Positions 1-9,306 of a stretch of DNA of 64,000 nucleotides are shown piece after piece (position 1 is the first letter of the stretch; every line of letters starts with the position of its first letter). A program made the position numbers and the translations under genes. The stretch lies in contig JAOUGX010000006.1 of assembly GCA_029865385.1 (NCBI GenBank), positions 17,146-81,145 of the forward strand, given 5' to 3'. This DNA is from Gammaproteobacteria bacterium (GTDB lineage Bacteria; Pseudomonadota; Gammaproteobacteria; Steroidobacterales; Woeseiaceae). The notes under the pieces are model-generated. The model was not told the origin of the DNA. It searched no databases and saw only the letters and a program-made list of their open reading frames with translations.

Positions 1-1
1 A

Positions 2-2578
2 CTCGATCCGCAGGCATTGGCGGCGTATGGAATCACCGGTGCCGACGTCGCGGATCAGCTGCGGGAATCGTACCTGGATGTATCGGGGGGCAAGGTCGAT
101 GTGGCGGGCGATGCCTGGCTAGTTCGTGTGAAGGGCAAGACAACCGAGCCGGATGAACTGGCACAGTTCCTCGTTGCGCCGCGCGCGACACCGCAAGTCA
201 AGATTCCGCTGGACCGTATCGCGAAAGTGAGGCGTGGCCGTGAGGAAGCGCAGCAACTCGTCGAGTATCAGCAGAATCCCGCAATCAGCATGTCCATCAC
301 CAAAGTCGGGTTTACCAACACGCTGCAACTGGTTGACCGGATCAGTGCCTATGTGGAGGACAAGAACAGCTATCTGGCAGGAACCGGCATTCAACTGATA
401 CTTGCCGACGATCAGACGACGCAGACGCGCCAGGCGCTCAGTATCATGCAAAGAAATGCCGGTCTGGGCCTGTTCCTGGTACTCGGAGTTTGCTGGCTTT
501 TTCTCGGACTCCGCATTGCAGCTTTCGTGACCATGGGCATCGCATTTTCGATTGCAGGTGCGTTCTGGGTGTTGAATGTTTCGGGCAACACGCTGAACGT
601 ATCGGTACTGCTCGGCATCGTCATCGTTCTCGGCATGCTGGTAGACGATGCCGTGGTCGTCGTCGAAGCGATGTACTACCGGCTGCAGCGTGGCCAGGAA
701 GCCGTTGCGGCCGCGCTGGATTCGATCAGGGAAGTCGGCAAGCCGGTGACCTCGGCCGTGTTCACGACCATTTCGGCGTTCGCGCCACTGATGCTTCTGC
801 CGGGCATCGTCGGCGATTTCATGTTGATCATCCCGATGGTCGTGACGGTCGGATTGCTGGTCAGCCTGATCGAGGCGTTCTGGATCCTGCCGTCACACGT
901 GGTCGGCTCTAGGGCGCGACCGGTTTCCGCCGCGGATCAGCTTCACCACTGGCGAGGGCGATGGACTCACCTGGTGCGCGTCAAGTACACGCGAATGCTT
1001 GCATACGTTTTTCGCCGACCCGTGCGCTTCTTCGCTGCCGGTACCCTTGCGTTCGTCCTCTCCGTCGCCGGGCTGATGACAGAGCAGGTTCGAATGGAAT
1101 TCTTCACATTCGACCCGATGCGCATTTTTTACATCAATGTCGAATTGCCGCCGGACGCGCCGCTGGAAGAGACGCTTGCACAGTCCGAACGCGTTGAAGC
1201 CGCAATTCGGCCGTTTCTTCTGGATGAAGAAATTCGGGCTATCTCCGCTATGGCTGGAGTCAAATTCACCGACGCCGAAGCGCTGTTCGGCGATCAATAC
1301 GGCCAGATTCTGGTCTCGCTGAATCCGAAAGTCCGCGGATCACGTGACGTCGGCGAGGTGGTGAACGCGATGCGCGACGCCGCCATCGACGCCCGTGGCA
1401 ACGCCAAGGTGACCTTCTTCGAGCTTTCCGGCGGCCCGCCGGTAGCAAAGGATGTCGAAGTCCGTGTCCGCAGTGACAACTACAGGGAGCTACGCGCCGC
1501 GGCGGACCGCATGCTTGAAATCGTGAGAAACATCGACGGTTCATCCAATGTGCTCGACGACGATGTCCCGGGACGCTTCGAATTGTCGCTGGATCTGGAT
1601 CATCGCGCCGTTCGCGAGGCCGGGTTGAATCCCGGTACGGTGGCAAGGCTGATGCGATTGCACGTTGAAGGAGAAGTCGTTGCGTTTACCCGCGACGCCG
1701 GCGAGAAAGTCGAACTACGGGTACGGGGACCGCGACGTACGCTGGAAGACATTCATGAGATTCTCGATGATCCGATTGCTTTGCCGCAGGGTGGCACAAC
1801 TACGTTTCGCGCACTGGCCACGACCGGTATCGAACGCAGCAGCGGTACTATTCGCCATTACAATTATCGCCGATCGATCAAGGTCGAGGCCGATCTGGAC
1901 CCGCTGAAAACGAACACCGTGGCGGCGAAAAACCTGATCGCGGAAGAATGGGACAAGATACGGGAAGACTTCCCTGCTTCGGACCTGGATTTCTCCGGAG
2001 CTTTCGACGACATCCAGGAGAGCCTGGATTCCCTTCTGATACTTTTCCTGTTCGGCGTCGGCCTTATTTACCTGATTCTGGCGACACAATTTCGCAGCTA
2101 TTTCCAGCCGATGCTGATCATCGCTACATTGCCGATGGCATTTACCGGCGTCGTTTTCGGCTTGTGGGTAACCAGTAATCCGCTCAGTCTCTACACGCTG
2201 TATGGCATAGTCGCTCTTACCGGCATTGCGGTAAATGCTGCCATCGTCTTGATCGACGCCGCCAATATGCGCATTCGCGACGGCATGCGCCCGTTGCATG
2301 CCATCATGTACGCTGCCAGGCGCCGGGTCATTCCGATTCTGATGACGACAATGACGACGATTGCCGGGCTTTTTTCTCTCGCGACCGGCCTCGGCGGCAA
2401 GTCGCTGCTGTGGGGACCGGTTGCGACGAGCATGGTATTCGGATTGTTCGTTGCCACGATACTGACCCTGTTCCTGGTGCCGGTCATGTTCAGGTCATTT
2501 ATGCGGTTGCGTGATCACCGTATCCGAAATGCATTAAAGTACGGCGTCTTGAAATTGCAGAACGCCCTCAAATCATGA
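2..2578 (+). CDS. RND-family efflux transporter, inner-membrane permease (5'-truncated)
   Basis: Proton-driven resistance-nodulation-division pump subunit (AcrB/MdtB superfamily) of the inner membrane. The reading frame is open to the left edge of the window, so the true start lies upstream and only about 858 C-terminal residues of a roughly 1,000-residue protein are present. The LDPQALAAYGIT segment at the left edge is typical of the porter domain ahead of the transmembrane bundle. The paired aspartates in GMLVDDAVVVVEA, near nt 630-670, are the conserved proton-relay residues of TM4. A second hydrophobic bundle fills the last ~180 residues. No membrane-fusion partner is visible; it may lie upstream. 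The substrate cannot be told from sequence. The stop overlaps the next start by ATGA. Confidence 0.9.
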   Translation, partial: LDPQALAAYGITGADVADQLRESYLDVSGGKVDVAGDAWLVRVKGKTTEPDELAQFLVAPRATPQVKIPLDRIAKVRRGREEAQQLVEYQQNPAISMSITKVGFTNTLQLVDRISAYVEDKNSYLAGTGIQLILADDQTTQTRQALSIMQRNAGLGLFLVLGVCWLFLGLRIAAFVTMGIAFSIAGAFWVLNVSGNTLNVSVLLGIVIVLGMLVDDAVVVVEAMYYRLQRGQEAVAAALDSIREVGKPVTSAVFTTISAFAPLMLLPGIVGDFMLIIPMVVTVGLLVSLIEAFWILPSHVVGSRARPVSAADQLHHWRGRWTHLVRVKYTRMLAYVFRRPVRFFAAGTLAFVLSVAGLMTEQVRMEFFTFDPMRIFYINVELPPDAPLEETLAQSERVEAAIRPFLLDEEIRAISAMAGVKFTDAEALFGDQYGQILVSLNPKVRGSRDVGEVVNAMRDAAIDARGNAKVTFFELSGGPPVAKDVEVRVRSDNYRELRAAADRMLEIVRNIDGSSNVLDDDVPGRFELSLDLDHRAVREAGLNPGTVARLMRLHVEGEVVAFTRDAGEKVELRVRGPRRTLEDIHEILDDPIALPQGGTTTFRALATTGIERSSGTIRHYNYRRSIKVEADLDPLKTNTVAAKNLIAEEWDKIREDFPASDLDFSGAFDDIQESLDSLLILFLFGVGLIYLILATQFRSYFQPMLIIATLPMAFTGVVFGLWVTSNPLSLYTLYGIVALTGIAVNAAIVLIDAANMRIRDGMRPLHAIMYAARRRVIPILMTTMTTIAGLFSLATGLGGKSLLWGPVATSMVFGLFVATILTLFLVPVMFRSFMRLRDHRIRNALKYGVLKLQNALKS

Positions 2579-3933
2579 GCCACAACATCGCGCGGGACAC
2601 CGTCTCACAAACCTGGTCGAAGCCTGTCACCGCGCCGGAAAGCACCCCGGAACAGGCGCAAGTCGTGATCATCGGCGCGGGCATCGTCGGCATTTCGACG
2701 GCCTGGTTCCTGGCCAAGCAGGGAATCAAGGCCGTCGTCTGCGAAAAAGGCCATATTGCCGGCGAGCAGTCGGGGCGCAACTGGGGCTGGGTCAGGCAGC
2801 AGGCGCGCGACCCGCGTGAAATGCCGATGATCATCGAATCCCTGAAGATCTGGCGCGGCCTCGAGGTCGAGATCGGGGAGGATGTCGGTTTTGCCGGGGG
2901 CGGTTGCCTTTTCACGGCGCGCAACGACAAGGATGTCGAGGATTTCGAAGCCTGGCTCAAAGTATCCCGGGAATTCGGGTTGGACACGCGAATCATCTCC
3001 GGCAAGGAACTGGATGCGCAGGTTCACGGAGGCTCGCAACGTTGGCCGGCGGCAATATTTACCGCCAGCGACGGGCGCGCCGAGCCACACAAGGCTACAC
3101 CGGCGATAGCTCGGGCCGCGCAACGTCTCGGTGCTACCGTACTGACCGGCTGTGCCGTTCGGGGTATCGAAACTTCCTCCGGCCGCGTGTCTGCCGTGGT
3201 TACGGAGCATGGCAGCATTCGGACGTCGACCGTTCTTTGCGCGGCCGGCGCCTGGAGTTCGATGTTTTGCCGCTCGTTAGGCATTTCGCTGCCGCAACTC
3301 AAGGTGCGCGGAACGGTAGCGCGGACTGCTCCGGCGGACGTCGTCCTGAATGGCGCGTTATTCGACCACAAGATCGGCATACGGCGACGCCAGGACGGCG
3401 GCTATACGATCGCGCACGGCTCGGTGCTCGATCACGGCCTGACGCCGTCGACGCTGCGCTATTCACTCAAGTTTGTAAAGGCCCTCATGAGTGAGTTCAG
3501 CGTGTTGCGTTTGTCGATTGGAAGCGAATTCTTCGAGGAGCTGCGAACGCCGAGGCGCTGGCCGCTCGACCAGCCCTCGCCGTTCGAACATAAGCGCGTT
3601 CTCGATCCCGAGCCGAATGCAAAAGTTCTGCAAGAGATACGCAAGAATCTTGACGAAACGTTTCCGGAGTTGGCCGGTGTCGAGATCGTCGAGTCCTGGG
3701 CCGGCATGGTGGAAACCACGCCGGACGTCGTACCGGTCATCTGCGAAGCGGAATCGATCCCCGGTTTCCACATTGCCACGGGATTCAGCGGACACGGCTT
3801 CGGCATCGGTCCCGGCGCCGGCAAAGCGATTGCCGGCATGCTGGGCGGCACGGACAGCGGCATCGATCTCAGCGAGTTTCGCCTGAGCCGTTTCTTCGAC
3901 GGGACGCCCATCCGCCCTTACACGACTATCTGA
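2575..3933 (+). CDS. FAD-dependent oxidoreductase, DAO (D-amino acid oxidase-like) family
   Basis: A 452-residue flavoprotein of the DAO/glycine-oxidase type, expected to oxidise an amine or amino acid in the cytoplasm. The Rossmann dinucleotide motif VVIIGAGIVGISTAWFLA lies at about residues 31-48 and is followed by an acidic strand end (VVCEKG). The C-terminal FAD-contacting segment FSGHGFGIGPGAGKAIAG is present. A roughly 30-residue polar extension precedes the first strand. The ATG start overlaps the stop of the RND gene by four bases, which suggests translational coupling, and the M64 peptidase follows closely. The substrate is not identifiable; sarcosine, D-amino acid or gamma-glutamylputrescine-type oxidases are all possible. 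Confidence 0.85.
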   Translation: MSHNIARDTVSQTWSKPVTAPESTPEQAQVVIIGAGIVGISTAWFLAKQGIKAVVCEKGHIAGEQSGRNWGWVRQQARDPREMPMIIESLKIWRGLEVEIGEDVGFAGGGCLFTARNDKDVEDFEAWLKVSREFGLDTRIISGKELDAQVHGGSQRWPAAIFTASDGRAEPHKATPAIARAAQRLGATVLTGCAVRGIETSSGRVSAVVTEHGSIRTSTVLCAAGAWSSMFCRSLGISLPQLKVRGTVARTAPADVVLNGALFDHKIGIRRRQDGGYTIAHGSVLDHGLTPSTLRYSLKFVKALMSEFSVLRLSIGSEFFEELRTPRRWPLDQPSPFEHKRVLDPEPNAKVLQEIRKNLDETFPELAGVEIVESWAGMVETTPDVVPVICEAESIPGFHIATGFSGHGFGIGPGAGKAIAGMLGGTDSGIDLSEFRLSRFFDGTPIRPYTTI

Positions 3934-3944
3934 TCGGAGGCTCC

Positions 3945-5369
3945 ATGCATTGCAGACCAGCCGGCATCGCCATCTTTGTCGTGATTGCAGTTTCCAGTAC
4001 AGGCGGCATGGCAGCGGCATCCGAAGGCGTGCGCACAATGCGGCTCGACTTCTATCACAGCGGTAATCACCAATCCGAGATGTTCAGCCTGGATCAGCTC
4101 GTACTTGAGCCGCTGGCTTGGCCCGGCAACCTGCAGCAGCCGGTGGACAAGACGCTGCGCGGGAAATACGCCTTCGAAATTGTCGATGTCGAAACCGGCG
4201 TCGTAAGCTGGTCGCGCAGCTTCAGCAGCATCTACGGCGAGTGGGAAACGACCGGCGAGGCGCGTGAAATGAACCGCACCTTCCACGAATCGCTGCGTTT
4301 TCCGCAACCCGAGCAGAACTTTCGCGTGATCCTCAAGAAGCGCGACCACGACAATAGTTTCCACACGATCTGGCAGATCGAGCTGGATCCGGTCGATTAC
4401 CTGGTTCACCGGGAATCGGCTGCCTACCGGCACGAGGTCGTGGCAATCGTGCAGAACGGCGCTCCGGGTGAGAAAGTGGACCTGCTGCTTCTTGGCGATG
4501 GCTATACCGCGGCCGAAACCGACACTTTTATCGCGCGCGCAAGAGAACTCACAGAGGTGTTCCTCGCGACGGCACCGTTTCGCGAGCGAAGTGACGACTT
4601 CAACGTCTGGGCAGTGGCGCCCGCCGCCAAGGAATCCGGCGTGTCCCGCCCGTCTACTGGCATCTACCGCGACTCGCCCTTCGCCGCGACTTACGATGCG
4701 TTTCGCAGCGAACGATATGTATTGACGTATGAAAACAGACGCTGGCGGCAAATCGCATCATCAGCGCCTTACGATTTCGTCGAGATACTGACCAACAGCG
4801 ACACTTATGGTGGCGGCGGAATTTACGGGCTTTACAGCACCGCCGCCGCACACAGCGAATGGGCGGACTATCTTTTCGTCCACGAATTCGGCCACCATTT
4901 TGCGGGTCTGGCCGACGAGTACTACACCAGCTCGGTAGCCTACGAGGCACCCGACGGGATTCGCGAACCGTATGAACCGAACGTCACCGCGTTGCTGGAT
5001 CCTGCCGAACTCAAATGGCGGCACCTCGTAAATGCCAAAACACCCTTGCCAACGCCCTGGCCGAAAGACGCATTCGAAGAACATTCGCTCGCCTACCAGG
5101 CGCGCCGCGCCAGGATGCGCGAAGAAAACGTCGCCGAATCGCAGATGAACAAACTGTTCAGGGACAACCAGGAAATCGTCGACGGGATGTTTTCCGAGGC
5201 GCCATTCAAGGATGAAATCGGTGCATTCGAAGGCGCCAACTACCAGGCAAAAGGTTACTACCGGTCCGAATTGAATTGCATCATGTTCACTCGAACGACC
5301 GACTTTTGCCGGGTTTGTGCAGACGCGATCGAGCAGGTAATCGACGAATACACCAAGGGCAGCGACTAG
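3945..5369 (+). CDS. Secreted M64-family metallopeptidase (IgA-peptidase M64 type)
   Basis: A 474-residue zinc peptidase. An N-terminal hydrophobic segment of about 22 residues ending near GGMAAAS looks like a signal peptide, so the enzyme probably acts in the periplasm or outside the cell. The zinc motif HEFGHHFAGLADE starts at residue 313 (H313, E314, H317) and is the hallmark of M64. Upstream, the segment LLLGDGYTAAE is typical of the M64 catalytic domain start. The N-terminal ~140 residues resemble the family's beta-rich M64_N domain. GGAGG-like Shine-Dalgarno bases (cggaggctcc) sit directly before the ATG. It follows the FAD oxidoreductase by 11 bases. Its TAG stop shares the palindrome CTAG with the stop of the convergent gene. 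Confidence 0.85.
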   Translation: MHCRPAGIAIFVVIAVSSTGGMAAASEGVRTMRLDFYHSGNHQSEMFSLDQLVLEPLAWPGNLQQPVDKTLRGKYAFEIVDVETGVVSWSRSFSSIYGEWETTGEAREMNRTFHESLRFPQPEQNFRVILKKRDHDNSFHTIWQIELDPVDYLVHRESAAYRHEVVAIVQNGAPGEKVDLLLLGDGYTAAETDTFIARARELTEVFLATAPFRERSDDFNVWAVAPAAKESGVSRPSTGIYRDSPFAATYDAFRSERYVLTYENRRWRQIASSAPYDFVEILTNSDTYGGGGIYGLYSTAAAHSEWADYLFVHEFGHHFAGLADEYYTSSVAYEAPDGIREPYEPNVTALLDPAELKWRHLVNAKTPLPTPWPKDAFEEHSLAYQARRARMREENVAESQMNKLFRDNQEIVDGMFSEAPFKDEIGAFEGANYQAKGYYRSELNCIMFTRTTDFCRVCADAIEQVIDEYTKGSD

Positions 5370-6565
5370 CGCAGTTCGGTGCCGAGTCGACGCGCCAGAG
5401 TACCGCGGCGCCCGACCTTGATCGTCGGCAACTCAAGCCAATCCGCGAGATTCCGAAGCTCCTCTGCCAGAGCGTGCGCCGTTTGCGATACATCGATGCC
5501 GTCTTCGGCATGCGCGGCCTGCACCAGCAAGCAGCCTTTGGCTCGGTCCGCCTTCAGGTCAACGCGCGCAACGATGCGATCGCCGAGCAGAAACGGCAGC
5601 ACGTAGTATCCCCACTTGCGTTTCGCCGCCGGTACGTAGATCTCGATGCGGTAACGAAAATCGAAAAGTCTTTCTGCGCGCGGTCGAAACCAGACGAGCG
5701 GATCGAACGGGGACAGCAATGCGCGTGCCGGCCTCGGCCGCGGTATTCGGACATCGGCAGGAACATAGGCTGTGTCGCGCCATCCCTCGACCCGCACGGG
5801 CATCAGCCTGCCCTGCTCCTGAAGCTCCAGCAGCCGCGGGCGCGCCTGCGGAACCGGTATGCGGTAATAATCTGCGAGATCCGGCAGCGTGGCTATGCCA
5901 AACGCTTTCGCAGCGAGCATTAGCAATTCCCGTTGGCCGCGGACCCTGGACAAGCCTTTTTCGAGATGCTGCCGATCGATCAGACGTTCGGGCAGGTCGT
6001 ATTTTCTCTGGAAGTTCGGCAGGCGATCCGCGATGGCCAGCCGGCCGAAACCGAAGTGGTACTCGAGCGCCCAGCGGGGCACCGAGCGATGCCAGTCACC
6101 AGGTTTTCGCTTTGGCCCGGGAACCGGTTCCAGGTCGGCAGAGGTGACAGCGCCTTTTGTTCTTATTAAATCAATGACTTCATCGAGATACTTCTTGTTG
6201 TTTCGAAGTCGCATGATTGGACTGTTGGGCCAGGGCTTGAATTCGTCGCGCCGGTATTTCAGCAAGGGCCAGGCCTCGACCGGGACAATGCTTGCTTCAT
6301 GCGCCCAGTGTTCGGTGAAGCCGCGGCTGCCGTAAATCAGTTCGTTGAAAGTCTCTCGCCGGTAATTTCCGAGTCGTGAAAAGATCACGAGATAGTGTGC
6401 CGGGACCAACACGTTGACGAAGTCCAGCTGCAACAGCCCGAGCCGGCGAATGACATTGCCGATATTGATTTGGCTTGCCCTGCCTTTCGGGCGTGCCTTG
6501 TCGAATCCCTGTGACGCCAGTGCCAATCGGCGCGCTTCCGCGATCGACAGGCTATCGCAGGTCAC
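5366..6565 (-). CDS. YcaQ-like winged-helix DNA glycosylase (interstrand crosslink repair family)
   Basis: A 399-residue protein of the HTH_42/YcaQ family, whose characterised members unhook DNA interstrand crosslinks and excise alkylated purines. Recognisable segments include LSIAEARRLALASQGF at the start, RLGLLQLDFVNVLVPAHYLVIFSRLG, then a C-terminal SPFDPLVWFRPRAERLFDFRYRIEIY region. The catalytic QxD-type motif (here LQLDFVNVL) is consistent with the family. The frame is open for another 86 codons upstream, but the GTG at 6565 is the natural start: it makes a GTGA overlap with the preceding desaturase stop and gives the usual family length (E. coli YcaQ is about 410). Convergent with the M64 gene. 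Confidence 0.85.
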   Translation of the reverse strand: MTCDSLSIAEARRLALASQGFDKARPKGRASQINIGNVIRRLGLLQLDFVNVLVPAHYLVIFSRLGNYRRETFNELIYGSRGFTEHWAHEASIVPVEAWPLLKYRRDEFKPWPNSPIMRLRNNKKYLDEVIDLIRTKGAVTSADLEPVPGPKRKPGDWHRSVPRWALEYHFGFGRLAIADRLPNFQRKYDLPERLIDRQHLEKGLSRVRGQRELLMLAAKAFGIATLPDLADYYRIPVPQARPRLLELQEQGRLMPVRVEGWRDTAYVPADVRIPRPRPARALLSPFDPLVWFRPRAERLFDFRYRIEIYVPAAKRKWGYYVLPFLLGDRIVARVDLKADRAKGCLLVQAAHAEDGIDVSQTAHALAEELRNLADWLELPTIKVGRRGTLARRLGTELR

Positions 6566-7854
6566 GGCGTGACGGATTTGATGGAGTCGGTGGGAGCGAC
6601 GGGGCCGCCGCCGGACTTCGTTGCCAGTGCCAATGCGAGACAGGAACCCGCCGAATACAGCAACACGGCCGGCCAGATCCATGGGACATTGCTGACCGCC
6701 GGCGTCCAGACACTGGTCGCAAGCGTTACCGCCGGCAGCACTGCAAAGAGCCTCAGCAACTCGAAGCGGCTCGCGAAGGCCCTGTTTTCGGAAAGCAGGC
6801 CCAACGAAAAAAGATGCACCCACAGCAACAGGCAGGGAGTGGTTATCGCTGCAAGCCCCTGCTCCGCATACCGTTCGCCGATCCAGAGCACGCCGGCAAC
6901 GGCGACCAGGAACTGCCCGATGATGTAGCGGCGCAAGCCCGTGCCGACCGGCGGTTCGAACTTGCGGAAATTCGCAAGGTCTCCTGTGGCCTTCGGGTAT
7001 ATGGTATCGACATCCGGAGGACGCCAGCCGGTACGGCGAAACCAGATTCCTATCTTGTCGCGCCAGCGGCGGGTATGCCGTGCATCGAACCAGAGGTAGG
7101 CGTAAACCTGCAGGTTGGCCCAGAACGGGTTCCAGCTTGCCAGCGGCTTGCGTACGCCGAAGACGACCGGCTCCGTGTCGAGCTCCTCCTGAAAGGTGCC
7201 GAACAGACGGTCCCAGAGCACCAGGATGCCTCCGTAGTTTCGATCGATATACAACTGATTCTGCGCATGATGAACGCGATGATTCGAAGGCGTGACGAAA
7301 ACGCGGTCAAGCCACCCCAGCTTTCCGACAAAGCGCGTATGTACCCAGAACTGGTAGATCAGATTCAGGGCATTGACCGTTATCAGCACCTCCGGAGGGA
7401 ATCCAATAAGGAACAGCGGCAGGTAGAAAATCCAGGAAAAGATGAAACCGGTACTTGTCTGTCGCAAAGCCGTCGACAGATTGTAGTCTTCGCTCTGGTG
7501 GTGGACCGCATGAGCCGCCCACAGGATGGAAATTTCGTGGCCGCCGCGGTGTGCCCAGTAATAGCAAAAGTCCCACCCGACCATGGCGGCAAACCACAAT
7601 GCGAGACCCGTTGCCGACAAATCGAACCATTCCATCGGCATGTCGATGATCGCGAAATTCTGCAATGCATAGGCCCAGATGACCGTCGGCACAATCCTGG
7701 TGAAATAGCCGAATGTCGTGCTCAGCGTGCCGGCACTGAGGCTGTTAATCGCATCGACCGCGCGAAAATATCCGGTGCCGCGCAGCCGGTCGAGGGCGAG
7801 CTCTGCCAGCAACGCGAGCAGAAAAAACGGCACGGCGATCGCGATAAGATCCAT
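6562..7854 (-). CDS. Sterol desaturase/fatty acid hydroxylase superfamily membrane protein (AGMO-like)
   Basis: A 430-residue polytopic di-iron membrane hydroxylase. Three histidine clusters typical of the superfamily are visible: YYWAHRGGHE, WAAHAVHHQSEDYN and SNHRVHHAQN. The spacing and the text LWAAHAVHHQSEDYNLSTALRQ-type region (shown here in part) resemble alkylglycerol monooxygenase (TMEM195/AGMO) more than C4-sterol oxidase. Several hydrophobic helices lie before and between the histidine clusters, and three or four more fill the last ~120 residues. The substrate is probably a lipid alkyl chain; the exact one is unknown. It overlaps the YcaQ-like gene by four bases and is divergent from the PLP decarboxylase gene across ~96 bases. 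Confidence 0.85.
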   Translation of the reverse strand: MDLIAIAVPFFLLALLAELALDRLRGTGYFRAVDAINSLSAGTLSTTFGYFTRIVPTVIWAYALQNFAIIDMPMEWFDLSATGLALWFAAMVGWDFCYYWAHRGGHEISILWAAHAVHHQSEDYNLSTALRQTSTGFIFSWIFYLPLFLIGFPPEVLITVNALNLIYQFWVHTRFVGKLGWLDRVFVTPSNHRVHHAQNQLYIDRNYGGILVLWDRLFGTFQEELDTEPVVFGVRKPLASWNPFWANLQVYAYLWFDARHTRRWRDKIGIWFRRTGWRPPDVDTIYPKATGDLANFRKFEPPVGTGLRRYIIGQFLVAVAGVLWIGERYAEQGLAAITTPCLLLWVHLFSLGLLSENRAFASRFELLRLFAVLPAVTLATSVWTPAVSNVPWIWPAVLLYSAGSCLALALATKSGGGPVAPTDSIKSVTP

Positions 7855-7950
7855 TTAACCGCTCACAACGAAAAAACAGATTGCCAATAGTACCGGACAA
7901 TCGGCGAATCTGGGTTAGGATCCGGGCGACGCGAAGCAAAGGGTGCACAG

Positions 7951-9306
7951 ATGGCATTGCTGGAAAAATCCGAAATCGACATTCTGTTGAGTGCATTGCA
8001 GACACTGCAGAAGGGATTCGATCATTTGCCGGAATTTTCCGTGCAATACGATCGCGACAAGCTGCAGTCCGTACTCAATCAGGTCGCTCGGCGCATGCAG
8101 GATAATTATCCCTACTATCATCCGCGATATGCTGGTCAGATGCTCAAACCACCGCATCCTATAGCGCGTCTCGCCTACGCGTTATCGTTATGGATCAACC
8201 CCAACAATCACGCACTGGACGGTGGTCGCGCAAGTTCAGGCATGGAACTGGAGTGCGTCGTGCAGCTTGGCCGGATGTTCGGCCTGGACAAACCGCTGGG
8301 TCACTTGTGTGGCGGCGGCACGATGGCGAATCTGGAAGCCTTGTGGGTGGCGGGTCGCGTTCATCCTGGTAAGACGATCCTTGGCTCGGCGCAGGCACAC
8401 TACACGCATTCGCGCATCAGTGAAGTGCTGGCGCTGGATTTCGAAGCGCTGTCGGTGACGAACGATGGCCGTATGGACGTATCAGTCCTTGCGGAGAGAT
8501 TGGGCCAATCCGATGTCGGTACGGTAGTTGTAACGTTGGGAACGACCGGGCTGGGTGCCGTTGATCCGTTGCCGGAAATTCTCGAGCTGCGCGAGAAGTT
8601 CGGATTCCGGGTGCATGTCGACGCAGCCTACGGTGGCTACTTCAGGCTGGCGAGCGAGCTTGCAGCGGATGCGCATGAGGCGTTCTCGCGTACCGGCGAA
8701 GCCGATTCCATTGTTATCGACCCGCACAAACATGGCTTGCAACCGTATGGTTGCGGTTGCGTGTTGTTTCGTGATCCGTCAGTCGGTGCCTTATACAAGC
8801 ACGATTCACCCTACACCTATTTCAGCTCGGCCGAATTGCATTTGGGCGAGATCAGTCTGGAATGTTCCCGGCCAGGTGCGGCGGCAGTCGCTCTGTGGGC
8901 AACGCAACAGTTGCTTCCGATGGAACCCGGCGGTGAGTTCGCCGCAGGTCTAGATCAATCGATTCTGGCTGCGCGCGACTTTTGGCGAAGGCTGCAGGCC
9001 AGCGAACGGTATCGCGTTCTCATGCAGCCGCAGCTGGATATCGTTGTGTTTGCGCCGGACGGTCCGGATGCGAAGCAGGTCAGCGAAAAGGCGCGACAGC
9101 TTTTCGAGGAAGCCGCGAAACGGGATTTACACCTTGCGCTGACCGAGATACCGGCAGCGATGGTCTCTCACTACTGGCCCGAGCTGCACCTGAATCGGGA
9201 TACGGTAAGCTGTTTGCGTTCCTGCCTGATGAAGCCGGAACACCTGCAATGGATAGACGATATCTGGTCGACGCTGGAATCAGCCGCCCTGTGTCTGAAC
9301 CACTGA
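7951..9306 (+). CDS. PLP-dependent group II decarboxylase family protein
   Basis: A 451-residue fold-type I pyridoxal-phosphate enzyme of the aromatic/glutamate decarboxylase (DDC/GAD) superfamily, cytoplasmic. The cofactor-pairing aspartate lies in VHVDAAYGGY (D224) and the Schiff-base lysine in DPHKHGLQPYGCG (K260). The glycine-rich phosphate-binding segment CGGGTMANLEA lies at about residues 120-130. The N-terminal segment HPRYAGQMLKPPHPIA is typical of bacterial group II members. An AAAGGG Shine-Dalgarno sequence lies about 8 bases before the ATG. The amino acid substrate (tyrosine, aspartate, glutamate or diaminobutyrate) cannot be assigned from motifs alone. The 3' end overlaps the convergent crcB by 27 bases. 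Confidence 0.8.
   Translation: MALLEKSEIDILLSALQTLQKGFDHLPEFSVQYDRDKLQSVLNQVARRMQDNYPYYHPRYAGQMLKPPHPIARLAYALSLWINPNNHALDGGRASSGMELECVVQLGRMFGLDKPLGHLCGGGTMANLEALWVAGRVHPGKTILGSAQAHYTHSRISEVLALDFEALSVTNDGRMDVSVLAERLGQSDVGTVVVTLGTTGLGAVDPLPEILELREKFGFRVHVDAAYGGYFRLASELAADAHEAFSRTGEADSIVIDPHKHGLQPYGCGCVLFRDPSVGALYKHDSPYTYFSSAELHLGEISLECSRPGAAAVALWATQQLLPMEPGGEFAAGLDQSILAARDFWRRLQASERYRVLMQPQLDIVVFAPDGPDAKQVSEKARQLFEEAAKRDLHLALTEIPAAMVSHYWPELHLNRDTVSCLRSCLMKPEHLQWIDDIWSTLESAALCLNH

Noticed and set aside
6475..7890. Long plus-strand ORF (471 codons) opposite the sterol desaturase gene
   Set aside because: It runs antisense to a clear gene with histidine motifs; its product has no recognisable domains and reflects codon bias.
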